Shown one piece after another: positions 16,153 through 24,155 of a stretch of DNA of 64,000 nt. The position numbers were made by a program, and so were the translations under genes. This stretch comes from Mumia xiangluensis (GTDB taxonomy: Bacteria > Actinomycetota > Actinomycetes > Propionibacteriales > Nocardioidaceae). Under the pieces are notes generated by a model that saw nothing but the letters and a program-made list of their open reading frames with translations, made no database searches and was not told where the DNA came from. The stretch covers positions 248,001 to 312,000 of the forward strand of contig NZ_WJYO01000001.1 in assembly GCF_010994095.1 (NCBI RefSeq), read 5' to 3'. Position 1 is the first letter of the stretch, and each line of letters opens with the position of its first letter.

Positions 16153-16561
16153 CGGAGGTCTCGCCGCCGTCGTCGGTCTCCTCCGGCGTCTCCGTCTCCT
16201 CGGTCTCCTCGCCGCCGCACGAGTCGTCCGCCTTCACCGTCACGGTCGAGCCCTCGTCGACCTGGCCGCTCGACGGGTCGAAGCCCTGGAAGCAGGTGCC
16301 GTCCTCCCAGACGAGGTTCACGCAGAGGTCGCCACCACACGCGTCCTCCCACACGCCGGTGATCCCGTCGCGGATGTCGTCGATCGGCTGGCCGGGATCG
16401 GGGATGCTCGGTACGTCGACCGGAGAGGCCGGTGCACCGTTGCCACCGTTGCCGCCGTTGCCGCCGTTGCCGTCACCGTCACCGTCGCCGTCACCGGCGC
16501 CTTCGCAGCCGGCGAGGAGCAGCAGCCCCAGCGCCAACGCGGCCAGGCATCGTCGCACCAT
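16133..16561 (-). CDS. Secreted lipoprotein with Gly/Asp/Asn repeat linker
   Basis: A 142-residue protein. The N-terminus MVRRCLAALALGLLLLAGC carries a clear lipobox (LLAG-C19). A low-complexity linker of GD, then NGG repeats follows (about residues 23-42). A small cysteine-containing domain comes next (DACGGDLCVNLVWEDGTCFQGFD), and the tail is very acidic. The ATG at 16561 has GGGAGG eleven bases upstream. The gene overlaps the membrane protein that follows it. No known domain was recognised; the four regularly placed cysteines suggest a disulfide-stabilised extracellular fold. Confidence 0.75.
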   Translation of the reverse strand: MVRRCLAALALGLLLLAGCEGAGDGDGDGDGNGGNGGNGGNGAPASPVDVPSIPDPGQPIDDIRDGITGVWEDACGGDLCVNLVWEDGTCFQGFDPSSGQVDEGSTVTVKADDSCGGEETEETETPEETDDGGETSDGSTGD

Positions 16562-16693
16562 GTCGTCCGCCTCCCAGCACGAGAGGGGGGATGCAGCGAA
16601 CGTAGCAACGCGGCCGGTCCACCGCATCGTCGATTGCCTCGGTGAACGGGGACGATCGTAGGAGGGCAGGGGCGCAGGGACCACGGCGTCCCC

Positions 16694-16699
16694 TAGGCT
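16694..16699 (+). promoter_or_regulatory. Leaderless -10 box (mycothiol-dependent enzyme)
   Basis: TAGGCT seven bases (GCCGCGC) before the ATG at 16707. Confidence 0.65.
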
Positions 16700-16706
16700 G
16701 CCGCGC

Positions 16707-17510
16707 ATGGATCTCTCGTTGTACGTCGCTGGCTGGGCGGAGTCGGCCGAACGAACCCTCTCACTTCTGGACGGCCTCCCCACCGACGCGTGGACGGCAC
16801 CCACCGGGTGCCCGGGGTGGACCGTGCGCGACGTCGTCGCCCATCTGGCCGCACTCGAGTCCGAGCTCGCCGGGACCGGTCGTGGCGGCCCCAGCGGCGC
16901 CGCGAGCAACGGGGGCGAGGTCAGCGCCGCGTACACGGAGGCCGGCGTCGACCAGCGCGCCGACATGTCGCCGACGGAGCTCGTCGAGGAGTTCCGCACC
17001 GCGTACACCGCTCGGCGGGCCGCGCTCGAGACGCTCCCGGACGACCCGAAGGCGATGGCCGAGGGCACCCCGGGCGGCATCGCGTGGAGCAACGAGGTGC
17101 TCCTGCGCAACCGCCTCATCGACATGTTCGTCCACGAGCAGGACATCCGGAGCGCTGTCGGGCAGCCAGGCGGCTACGACGGGCGGGCCGCCGTGATCGT
17201 CGTGAGCGGGTTCCTGCTGGCGCTCCCCTACGTGCTCGCCAAGAAGCTGAAGGCCGAGACAGGCACGGCGCTCGTCCTCGAGATCAGCGGCCCGGTGAAC
17301 CGTACGGTGACCGTCGAGGTCGGCGAGGACGGCCGGGGCCGCCTCCACGACGGGGCGTCGGACGACCCTGCCGCACACCTGAGCATGACCACCGAGACGT
17401 TCGTCGACCTCGTCGCCGGTCGCGAGATCCTGCGGCCGGTGTCGATCACGTGGACCGGCGACTCGTCGCTGGTCGGCGACGTCCTCGCCGAGATCGCGAT
17501 CACGCCGTGA
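16707..17510 (+). CDS. Maleylpyruvate isomerase family mycothiol-dependent enzyme
   Basis: A 267-residue DinB-like four-helix protein with a C-terminal SCP2-like domain (residues ~180-265). The N-terminal LPTDAWTAPTGCPGWTVRDVVAHLAALES is the signature of the actinobacterial mycothiol-dependent family, where a His of VVAHL and further helix residues (FVHEQDIR) bind metal. Members transfer or isomerise small substrates with mycothiol as cofactor; the actual substrate is unknown. It is followed by an SDR gene with a GTGA overlap, so the two enzymes probably act together. Confidence 0.85.
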   Translation: MDLSLYVAGWAESAERTLSLLDGLPTDAWTAPTGCPGWTVRDVVAHLAALESELAGTGRGGPSGAASNGGEVSAAYTEAGVDQRADMSPTELVEEFRTAYTARRAALETLPDDPKAMAEGTPGGIAWSNEVLLRNRLIDMFVHEQDIRSAVGQPGGYDGRAAVIVVSGFLLALPYVLAKKLKAETGTALVLEISGPVNRTVTVEVGEDGRGRLHDGASDDPAAHLSMTTETFVDLVAGREILRPVSITWTGDSSLVGDVLAEIAITP

Positions 17511-18460
17511 CCGACCGCCGCGGCGCCCGCTGGACCACCGAGGACATCGGCGACCTCCACGGTCGTACGGTGCTGGTGACCGGCGTGACCGGCGGCCTCG
17601 GGGCCGAGGTCGCCTACCAGCTCGCCCACCACGGAGCGCGCGTCGTGGCCACCGGACGTGACTCCGCCCGCCTCGAGGAGGCGTTGAACGCGCTGCGGCA
17701 CGGCGTCCACGACGCCCAGGCCTTCGGCGTACGCCTCGATCTCGCGGACCTCGACTCGGTCGCCGCCGCCGCGTCCGAGATCGCCGAGCGGTTCGGACGG
17801 ATCGACGTCCTCGTCAACAACGCCGGCATCATGGCGGCGCCGTACCGCACGTCGCCCCAGGGGTTCGAGCTCCAGATGGCGACGAACCACCTCGGGCACT
17901 TCGCCCTCACCGCGCGGCTGTGGCCCACGCTCGTGGAGAGCCGCGCTCGGGTCGTCTCCGTGTCGTCGTTGATGCACACGTTCGCCCGCAGGATCGACTT
18001 CCGCTCGCTCGAGCCCGGCGCGCCGATCACGAAGTACGACCGCTGGTCCGCGTACGCGCAGTCCAAGCTGGCCAACCTGCTCTTCATGCGCGAGCTGGCG
18101 CGTCGCACCCGTGATGCCGGTGTCGGCGTCACGAGCGTGGCGGCGCATCCCGGCTACGCGCTGACCCACCTCTCGCAGTCGGGCCTCCAGCTCGGCGGCC
18201 GGAGCTTCCAGGGGATCGCTGTCCACCAGGTGAGTCGTGCCATCGGGCAGTCGGCGGCAGCAGGGGCGTGGCCCATCGAGCGCGCCGCGACGGATCCGGG
18301 CCTGACCAGCGGCGCCTACGTCGGCCCCTCGAACCTCCGCCAGCTCCGTGGGCACCCGAAGCCGGTCGGCATGACGTCGACGGCACGTGACCTCGACCTC
18401 GCGGCGCGTCTGTGGGCTGCCTCCGAGCGGGCCGCCGGCCTGACGTTCGCGGCGACCTGA
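17507..18460 (+). CDS. Short-chain dehydrogenase (retinol dehydrogenase-like)
   Basis: A 317-residue extended SDR. NAD(P) motif VTGVTGGLGAEVAYQLA (TGxxxGxG), NNAGIM, catalytic Ser in VVSVSSLMHTF, Tyr and Lys in YAQSKLANLLF, then HPGYALT. Both the length and the LANLLFMREL stretch fit the retinol dehydrogenase/protochlorophyllide reductase-like group. The GTG at 17507 overlaps the upstream stop by four bases. A hairpin terminator follows. The substrate is unknown. Confidence 0.9.
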   Translation: MTDRRGARWTTEDIGDLHGRTVLVTGVTGGLGAEVAYQLAHHGARVVATGRDSARLEEALNALRHGVHDAQAFGVRLDLADLDSVAAAASEIAERFGRIDVLVNNAGIMAAPYRTSPQGFELQMATNHLGHFALTARLWPTLVESRARVVSVSSLMHTFARRIDFRSLEPGAPITKYDRWSAYAQSKLANLLFMRELARRTRDAGVGVTSVAAHPGYALTHLSQSGLQLGGRSFQGIAVHQVSRAIGQSAAAGAWPIERAATDPGLTSGAYVGPSNLRQLRGHPKPVGMTSTARDLDLAARLWAASERAAGLTFAAT

Positions 18461-18469
18461 CCCGAGGGC

Positions 18470-18491
18470 CCCATGGGTTCTCACCCATGGG
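18470..18491 (+). terminator. Hairpin terminator after SDR
   Basis: Nine-base arms CCCATGGGT (18470-18478) and ACCCATGGG (18483-18491) around a four-base loop, ten bases past the stop. Confidence 0.65.
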
Positions 18492-18505
18492 CGCCTCTCA
18501 GCGGT

Positions 18506-18511
18506 TAGGCT
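18506..18511 (+). promoter_or_regulatory. Leaderless -10 box (GNAT gene)
   Basis: TAGGCT six bases (CCGCCC) before the ATG at 18518. Confidence 0.65.
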
Positions 18512-18517
18512 CCGCCC

Positions 18518-19015
18518 ATGCTCGTACGCCGGATCGCCCCCGCCGACCTCGATGCCGTCCTCGCGCTCAACCAAGGTGCACCCGAGGGCGTCGGCTCCCT
18601 GACGATGGCACGGCTCGAGGAGATCCTTGGGTTCGCCGAGCAGGCTGTCGTCGTCGCCGACGCGGAGGGAGCGGTGGCCGGGTTCGCGCTCACGCTGCCG
18701 CCCGGCACGGCGTACGACAGTGTCAACTACCGCTGGTACGCCGACACCCTGACCGACTTCGCCTACCTCGACCGCGTCGTCGTCGCGCCCGCGTTCCGCC
18801 GGCGCGGGGTCGCCACGATGCTCTACAACGTCCTCGAGGAGCGGGCTCGCGTCCACGACGTCATGGCGCTCGAGGTCTACGTCGAGCCGCGCAACGACGC
18901 GTCCCTGGCGTTCCACGGCTCCCGCGGCTACGCCGAGATCGGCCGCCTCGACCAGCTCGACGGCAAGAAGGTCGCGCTGATGACGAAGCAGGTCGGACGG
19001 CGTACGGCGGGCTGA
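18518..19015 (+). CDS. GNAT family N-acetyltransferase
   Basis: A 165-residue acetyltransferase. Acetyl-CoA binding lies in the segment VVVAPAFRRRGVATMLYNVLEERA (R-R-x-G-V-A), after the FAYLDRVVV strand; the later NDASLAFHGSRGYAEIG is the typical GNAT motif B. The full family length is present. The acceptor is unknown. It has its own leaderless promoter and converges on the MFS transporter. Confidence 0.9.
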   Translation: MLVRRIAPADLDAVLALNQGAPEGVGSLTMARLEEILGFAEQAVVVADAEGAVAGFALTLPPGTAYDSVNYRWYADTLTDFAYLDRVVVAPAFRRRGVATMLYNVLEERARVHDVMALEVYVEPRNDASLAFHGSRGYAEIGRLDQLDGKKVALMTKQVGRRTAG

Positions 19016-19024
19016 CGCCGACGC

Positions 19025-20347
19025 TCAGACGCTGACGGCGTCGCCGCGGCGGATCGCCTCGAGGCGTTCGGGTGCGGTCTCGGCGAGCTTGCGGCGGATC
19101 GCGCGCCGGTGCCGCAGGATCATCGTCGAGCCGACCGCCCACGGGATCGCCTGCACCGCCATCGCCCACCGGAACGCACCCGACGAGTACGCGTCGGCGC
19201 CGGACGGGGTAAGCAGATCGAGCACGATGCCGATCGCGAGCATTGTCAGCAGCGAGGCGATGAAGCCTCCGGTGTTCACGAGCGAGGTCGCGAGGCCTGC
19301 CCGCTCGGCGCTGCCGAGGGTCCGGACGAAGTCGAAGCCGACGATCGACGCCGGACCACCGACGGCCGTCACGACCACCAGCACCACCAGCAGCCATGCG
19401 GGCGCGTCGCCGGGCCACAGCAGCACCACCGCCCAGGTCACTGCGATCGCCGCGATGATCGTGAGGGTCGTCGTCGACCGGTGGTACGGCCGGCGCGCGG
19501 TGATCCAGCCGAGCATCGGGCCCACCGCCATGGTCGCGACGGTCAGCACGGTGAGCAGCATCGCCGCGAACGCCGGACTCGTGTGCTCGCCGCGGACGAA
19601 GAACGGGTAGCCCCACAGCAGCGCGAGCACAGTGCCGCTGAACTGCGTGGAGAAATGGGTCCAGAAGCCCAGCCTCGTGCCGTCGTCGCCCCAGGCGTCC
19701 CGGATCCGGCCGCCGAGTCCCCGCAGCTCCAGCGGCGGACCGAGCCGCCGCCGCGAGCCGGGCGCGTCGTGGACCACGACCAGCAGCAGGACCGCGAGGA
19801 CGACGCCCACCGCCGCGGTGACGAGGTAGGCACGCGACCACCCGAGGTGATGCAGCGCCCAGGTCATCGGGACGGCAGCGACGATCGTGCCGAGCTGGCC
19901 GGTGATGCCCGTGAGCTGCGTCATCATCGGGACCCTGCGTGGTGCGAACCAGTTCGCGACCAGGCGCAGCACGCACACGAACACCATCGCGTCGCCGGCG
20001 CCGACCGCGATCCGGGCGGCGAGCGCGACCGGGTACGACTCGGCGAACGCGAACACGACCTGCGCCGCGCTCAACGTGACGACGCCGGTGAGGATCACCG
20101 ACCGTGGGCCGAACCGGTCGAGCGCGAGGCCGACCGGCACCTGCATCCCGGCGTAGACGACGAGCTGCAGCACCGCGAACGTCGACAGCTGAGCCGCGCC
20201 GATCCCGAACCGGTCGGTGGCATCGAGACCGGCGACGGCGAGGGACGACCGGTGGAAGACGGCGAGGCCGTAGACCGCGAGCGCGACGATCCACACCGCG
20301 TACGGGCCGCGCCGCAGACCCAGGCGGCGGGAGATGCGCGCGATCAC
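19025..20347 (-). CDS. MFS transporter
   Basis: A 440-residue permease with about twelve hydrophobic helices. The first loop reads GLALDRFGPRSVIL, an MFS motif-A variant, and NWFAPRRVPMMTQLTGITGQLG covers the middle of the N-half. The GTG at 20347 overlaps the stop of the upstream GntR gene by four bases. A GntR regulator paired with an MFS permease usually means that the regulator's ligand is the transported compound or its product. The substrate is unknown. Confidence 0.88.
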   Translation of the reverse strand: MIARISRRLGLRRGPYAVWIVALAVYGLAVFHRSSLAVAGLDATDRFGIGAAQLSTFAVLQLVVYAGMQVPVGLALDRFGPRSVILTGVVTLSAAQVVFAFAESYPVALAARIAVGAGDAMVFVCVLRLVANWFAPRRVPMMTQLTGITGQLGTIVAAVPMTWALHHLGWSRAYLVTAAVGVVLAVLLLVVVHDAPGSRRRLGPPLELRGLGGRIRDAWGDDGTRLGFWTHFSTQFSGTVLALLWGYPFFVRGEHTSPAFAAMLLTVLTVATMAVGPMLGWITARRPYHRSTTTLTIIAAIAVTWAVVLLWPGDAPAWLLVVLVVVTAVGGPASIVGFDFVRTLGSAERAGLATSLVNTGGFIASLLTMLAIGIVLDLLTPSGADAYSSGAFRWAMAVQAIPWAVGSTMILRHRRAIRRKLAETAPERLEAIRRGDAVSV

Positions 20348-21036
20348 GCGAGCGCTCCGAACCCGAGCACGGCGTGCCGGCTGCTGGCGAGGTGGGCGTC
20401 GACCGCGGCGACGAAGGCATCGAGGTCGTCGCCGGCGATCAGGCGCGCCAGCTCGCGGTGGTCGCGTACGGCACTCTCCATGCGCTCGGGCGACATCCCC
20501 ATCGCAGCGGCGTTGACCATCATCTGGCGCTCCCGGAGGCTGCCGTAGAAGCGGGACACGTGCGCGTTGCCCGCAGCGTCGACGACGACCTCGTGGAACT
20601 GGCGATCGGCAGCGGTGAACCCTGCGAGGTCGCCGTCGGCGCGGTGCTGCTCCGCCGCGTCCACGAGGGCGTCGAGGTCTGCGCGGATCCGGGCGCCCGC
20701 CGGGAACGCGCGCGGCGCCGCCCACTGCTCCACCAGCGCGCGCGCCTCCCACACGGAGTCCGCCTCGGCACTGGTCACCGGAAGGACGATCGCGCCCTTC
20801 TTCGGGTAGATGCGCACGAGGCCCTCGGTCTGCAGGCGCAGCAACGCCTCGCGGACCGGCGTACGGGAGCATCCGAGCCGCTCGGCGAGTGCGACCTCAC
20901 CGAGCTCCTCCCCGCCGGGGAGCTCACCGACCAGGATGGCGCGCTTGAGCGACGCGTACGTCCGCTCGGTCGCAGACGTCTTCGTCGGAACGGAAGCAGA
21001 GGCGGAGGGCGCAGGATCGCGCGGTGATGCACACAT
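20344..21036 (-). CDS. GntR family regulator (FadR/FCD subfamily)
   Basis: A 230-residue regulator. The winged helix is at residues ~20-85 (TYASLKRAILVGELPGGEELGEVALAERLGCSRTPVREALLRL). A helical FCD ligand domain follows, with metal-binding-type residues such as the Asp and His in FTAADRQFHEVVVDAAGN and the His of VRDHRELARLIAGDD. The ATG lies inside a pair of direct repeats (21026-21047), suggesting autoregulation at the start codon. It forms an operon with the MFS transporter. Confidence 0.9.
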   Translation of the reverse strand: MCASPRDPAPSASASVPTKTSATERTYASLKRAILVGELPGGEELGEVALAERLGCSRTPVREALLRLQTEGLVRIYPKKGAIVLPVTSAEADSVWEARALVEQWAAPRAFPAGARIRADLDALVDAAEQHRADGDLAGFTAADRQFHEVVVDAAGNAHVSRFYGSLRERQMMVNAAAMGMSPERMESAVRDHRELARLIAGDDLDAFVAAVDAHLASSRHAVLGFGALA

Positions 21037-21047
21037 GTTGCATACAT
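21026..21047. promoter_or_regulatory. Direct repeats over the GntR start codon
   Basis: Two 11-bp copies, 21026-21036 and 21037-21047 (minus strand ATGTGTGCATC and ATGTATGCAAC), identical at nine positions. The first copy contains the ATG of the GntR gene. Candidate autoregulatory operator. Confidence 0.45.
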
Positions 21048-21087
21048 GATGCCAGCAGGCGGAAGGCTACCCCGTGACCGGGTCGGA

Positions 21088-22605
21088 TCAGACGACGCGG
21101 AGGTCGTCGACGCGACCGCCCTGGGCGAGCCACCACCGGGCACCCGCACGCATGCCCGGCGAACGGCTGCGGTCCTTCGCCAGCACCGACAGGATCGGGT
21201 CCTGCTGCATGCCCGCGGCGAACAGGGCGGCTGCCGCGACGCCGAGGTCCGCGTGGTCGACGAGCTCGCCGACACCCGGGGCCGGCCCGCCCGGCACGTG
21301 CGCGAGGGCGATCAGCGTCTGACGGAGGTCGACGCCCGGAAGACCGAGCCGCGTGATGAGGCAGTCCCGCTCCGCCTTGCTCACGAGGTACGGAAGGACT
21401 CCCGGCGCACCGTCGAAGCACCGGTTGGGCTGGGTCTGCTCGACGAGGACCTCGCCGAGCGCGGCAGCGTACGGACTGCGGGCGAGGACCAGTGCGGACT
21501 GGTGTCGCACGTCGTGGCTGGTGGCGTTGTAGGCGTCCTCGATGATGGCGCGGCCGACCGGGTCGACCTCGCGACCCGTGAACGCCTCGATGCGGGCCGT
21601 GGCACCCCGCACCGCGGTGGCCAGCAGCGTGGCGCGGTTGGTCGCGGAGCCGGCGACTCCTCGGGGTCGGGTCGGGAAGAGCTGCGGCCGCAGCCCGCGG
21701 AGCCGATCTGCCGTCGGCTGCGGGAGGACCTCGAGGAGCGGACTGATCCGCAGGAGCGCCCCCTCGTTGCTGCCGTCGAAGATGATCTGGGCGAGCTGCG
21801 CCTCGAGCGCAGCCATCGACGCCGGCGTCACCTCGTGGCGGCTCAGCTTGCGGTGCAGGCCCCACGTCGCGCCGAGCTGGAGCTGCGCCGAGGGCTGCGT
21901 CAGCAGCGAGATGAGCGTGTTGACCGCCTTCTCCGCGCGCACGTCGGCGATGAGCACGACCGGGACGAGCGTGGCCTGGGCGTCCGGGTCGATCACCTGA
22001 CCGCCGACGGCGCGCATCGTCCGGGCCTGGAGGTGCGGGACCTCGATGAGGCGTCGCAGCGCCTCGAACCGCGTGACGAGCGCGAGCCCGTTGGCGCGGG
22101 ACGCCTCACTGACGAGCTGGTGGATCAACGCGTCGAGCGCGTCGACCTGCGACTCCGGCACGGCGTCCGCCGCGGCGAGGCAGCCGGCCCACTCGAACCA
22201 GTCCACACCCTCGACGGCGGCCCCTTGGACCGCGCTGAAGGCAGCCGCCAGCATCTCGTCGGAGACGGCGACGCTGCGCGCGGGCGGTCGTGCTCCCCAC
22301 GAACGGGCGATGCCTTCGCACAGCGCCGTCAGGCCCGCACGCGGCAGGCCGAGGATCTCCTCGTACGACGTGAGGACGGACTCGGGCACGCGCAGGCGCC
22401 CCGACTCCCAGCGACTCACCCGGGACGCGTCGGCGCGATGCCCGTGCTGGGCGAGCACCTCTGCGAACGGCTGAAGCTTGCGCAGGTCGGCGTCGGGCGA
22501 CATCAGCCGCCACTGACGCAGCAACCATCCGACGCGTTCGTACGCGCTGACCTCTCTGGATTCGGCAGCCACCGGATCACCCCTTCGCCCCCCGGCACCG
22601 GTCAT
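21088..22605 (-). CDS. XRE-type helix-turn-helix protein with large helical C-terminal region
   Basis: A 505-residue protein. Residues ~20-100 contain an XRE/HTH domain (GWLLRQWRLM, then ADASRVSRWESGRLRVPESVLTSYEEIL). The remaining ~400 residues are almost entirely helical and read like repeated HEAT/TPR-type hairpins. There is no recognisable enzyme motif. The ATG at 22605 is supported by a TACGTT -10 box seven bases upstream. It lies just downstream of the 2-oxoacid dehydrogenase operon on the same strand. It might be a signal-responsive regulator, but the target is not known. Confidence 0.7.
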   Translation of the reverse strand: MTGAGGRRGDPVAAESREVSAYERVGWLLRQWRLMSPDADLRKLQPFAEVLAQHGHRADASRVSRWESGRLRVPESVLTSYEEILGLPRAGLTALCEGIARSWGARPPARSVAVSDEMLAAAFSAVQGAAVEGVDWFEWAGCLAAADAVPESQVDALDALIHQLVSEASRANGLALVTRFEALRRLIEVPHLQARTMRAVGGQVIDPDAQATLVPVVLIADVRAEKAVNTLISLLTQPSAQLQLGATWGLHRKLSRHEVTPASMAALEAQLAQIIFDGSNEGALLRISPLLEVLPQPTADRLRGLRPQLFPTRPRGVAGSATNRATLLATAVRGATARIEAFTGREVDPVGRAIIEDAYNATSHDVRHQSALVLARSPYAAALGEVLVEQTQPNRCFDGAPGVLPYLVSKAERDCLITRLGLPGVDLRQTLIALAHVPGGPAPGVGELVDHADLGVAAAALFAAGMQQDPILSVLAKDRSRSPGMRAGARWWLAQGGRVDDLRVV

Positions 22606-22612
22606 CAGGCGA

Positions 22613-22618
22613 AACGTA
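22613..22618 (-). promoter_or_regulatory. Leaderless -10 box (XRE gene)
   Basis: TACGTT on the minus strand, seven bases (TCGCCTG) before the ATG at 22605. Confidence 0.6.
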
Positions 22619-22656
22619 ACGACTCGGCATCAGGCTCGGCAGGAAATCCCAGGAAC

Positions 22657-22672
22657 TGGCGTAATCCCGCCA
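22657..22672. promoter_or_regulatory. Inverted repeat upstream of the XRE gene
   Basis: TGGCG, six-base spacer TAATCC, CGCCA. It lies about 40 bases upstream of the XRE -10 box and 45 bases after the E2 stop. It could be an operator or a weak terminator for the E2 transcript. Confidence 0.35.
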
Positions 22673-22716
22673 CCTGACGCACTTGCGCTAGTGGTGACGA
22701 TGTGACACAGGGTCGC

Positions 22717-24150
22717 TCAGAGGACCAGCGCGTTGGCGGGATCCTCCAGCAGCCGTCCGACGTCCGCGAGGAAGCGGGATCCCTGCTCTCCGTCGACGAC
22801 CCGGTGGTCGAACGACACCGCGAGCGTCGTGACCCACCGGGGCACGATCTGCTCGTCGACCACCCACGGCCGCCGGTTGATCGCGCCGAAGGCGAGGATC
22901 CCGGTCTGTCCGGGGACCAGGATCGGGGTGCCCGCATCCACGCCGAAGACACCGACGTTGGTGATGCTGAACGTCCCTCCTGCGAGGTCGGCGGGCTGCG
23001 TCTTGCCGGCACGCGCGGTCTGGACGACCTCACCGACCGCCTCGGCGAGGCCGCGCATCGGCAGACGGTCGGCATCTCGCACGACGGGGACGAGAAGGCC
23101 GCGCGGCGTGGCCGCCGCGATGCCCAGGTTGACGTCGTGCTTGAGGACGACTTCCTGGCGCGCCTCGTCGAGGGTCGCGTTCATCTCCGGGGTGCGCCGC
23201 AGCGCGAGGCAGACCGCCCTGATCACGAGGAGGAGTGGCGAGACCTTGACGTCGGACAGCGCACGGTCGGCACGCAGCCGGTCCAGCAGCTCCATCGACG
23301 CGGACACGTCCACGGTCAGCCACTCGGTCACGTGCGGCGCGGTGAACGCCGACGCCACCATCGCCTCGGCGGTCGCCTTGCGGACGCCCTTGACCGGCAC
23401 GCGGGTCTCACGGCCGTTGCCTCCGCCGGTCTCCCCACCCCCGCTGGTCGAGGCGACTCCACCCCCGCTGGTCGAGGCGGCCTCCCCACCCCCGCTGGTC
23501 GAGGCGACGGAGTCGATCGAGACCCCGCCCCCACCGATCTGCTTCGCATACGCCTCCACGTCCGGGCGTCGCACGATCCCGCCGTCGCCCGGCGGGACCT
23601 CGCGCAGATCGATGCCGAGATCCTTGGCGAGCTTGCGCACGGGGGGCTTGGCGAGCGTACGGAGGGTCGCGGGGTCTCGATCGCTTCGCGCCTCGACCAG
23701 CGGGGGTGGAGTCGCCTCGACCAGCGGGGCCGGCTCGACCGGCGGGGCCGGGGACGTCGCGGGCGGCGTCGGCGCCGACCTGCGGCGCCTGCGTACGGTC
23801 TCGCGCTCACGCGGCCCGTATCCCACCAGCGTGGCGACCGGCGGCGCCTCGATCGACTCCTCGACCGGCCGCGGTGGGGGCGTCGCCTCGCCCTGCGCCT
23901 CGTCGGCGACGCCGTCGGACACCGCGATGATCGGCGTGCCGACGGCCACCGTCTCACCCTCGGCCACCAGGAGCGCCGTGACGACCCCTGCGTACGGCGT
24001 CGGAAGCTCCACGATCGACTTGGCCGTCTCGACCTCGCAGACGATGTCGTTGACCGCGAGCGTGTCGCCGACCGCGACGTGCCACGAGACGATCTCGGCC
24101 TCGGTCAGACCCTCGCCGGGGTCGGGCAGCTTGTACTCGTTCGTCGTCAT
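22717..24150 (-). CDS. bkdC: Dihydrolipoamide acyltransferase, E2 of 2-oxoacid dehydrogenase
   Basis: A 477-residue E2 core enzyme. The lipoyl domain (residues 1-80) has the lipoylated Lys44 in VETAKSIVELP. The peripheral subunit-binding domain is at ~170-205 (VRKLAKDLGIDLREVPPGDGGIV), and the catalytic domain at ~245-477 carries SFDHRVVDG. The two linkers are unusual because they are encoded by REP-like DNA repeats: PPLVEA units before the binding domain and STSGGG units after it. The ATG at 24150 is chosen; GTG 24159, overlapping the E1beta stop, is an alternative. A branched-chain (Bkd) role is the usual assignment for this gene trio, but pyruvate is possible. Confidence 0.88.
   Translation of the reverse strand: MTTNEYKLPDPGEGLTEAEIVSWHVAVGDTLAVNDIVCEVETAKSIVELPTPYAGVVTALLVAEGETVAVGTPIIAVSDGVADEAQGEATPPPRPVEESIEAPPVATLVGYGPRERETVRRRRRSAPTPPATSPAPPVEPAPLVEATPPPLVEARSDRDPATLRTLAKPPVRKLAKDLGIDLREVPPGDGGIVRRPDVEAYAKQIGGGGVSIDSVASTSGGGEAASTSGGGVASTSGGGETGGGNGRETRVPVKGVRKATAEAMVASAFTAPHVTEWLTVDVSASMELLDRLRADRALSDVKVSPLLLVIRAVCLALRRTPEMNATLDEARQEVVLKHDVNLGIAAATPRGLLVPVVRDADRLPMRGLAEAVGEVVQTARAGKTQPADLAGGTFSITNVGVFGVDAGTPILVPGQTGILAFGAINRRPWVVDEQIVPRWVTTLAVSFDHRVVDGEQGSRFLADVGRLLEDPANALVL
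23437..23506 (-). repeat. REP-like unit, three direct copies inside E2 gene
   Basis: The 19-base unit ACCCCCGCTGGTCGAGGCG is found at 23437-23455, 23461-23479 and 23488-23506. Read on the coding strand these copies encode the ASTSGGG units of the second linker. Confidence 0.9.
23689..23729 (-). repeat. REP-like unit, two inverted copies inside E2 gene
   Basis: The same unit in the opposite direction lies at 23689-23707 (exact) and 23713-23729 (near exact). Read on the coding strand it encodes PPLVEA. Flanking TCTCGATCGCTTCGCGCCTC resembles the outer part of REP elements found between genes in Nocardioides relatives. Confidence 0.8.
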
Positions 24151-24155
24151 CGCGC

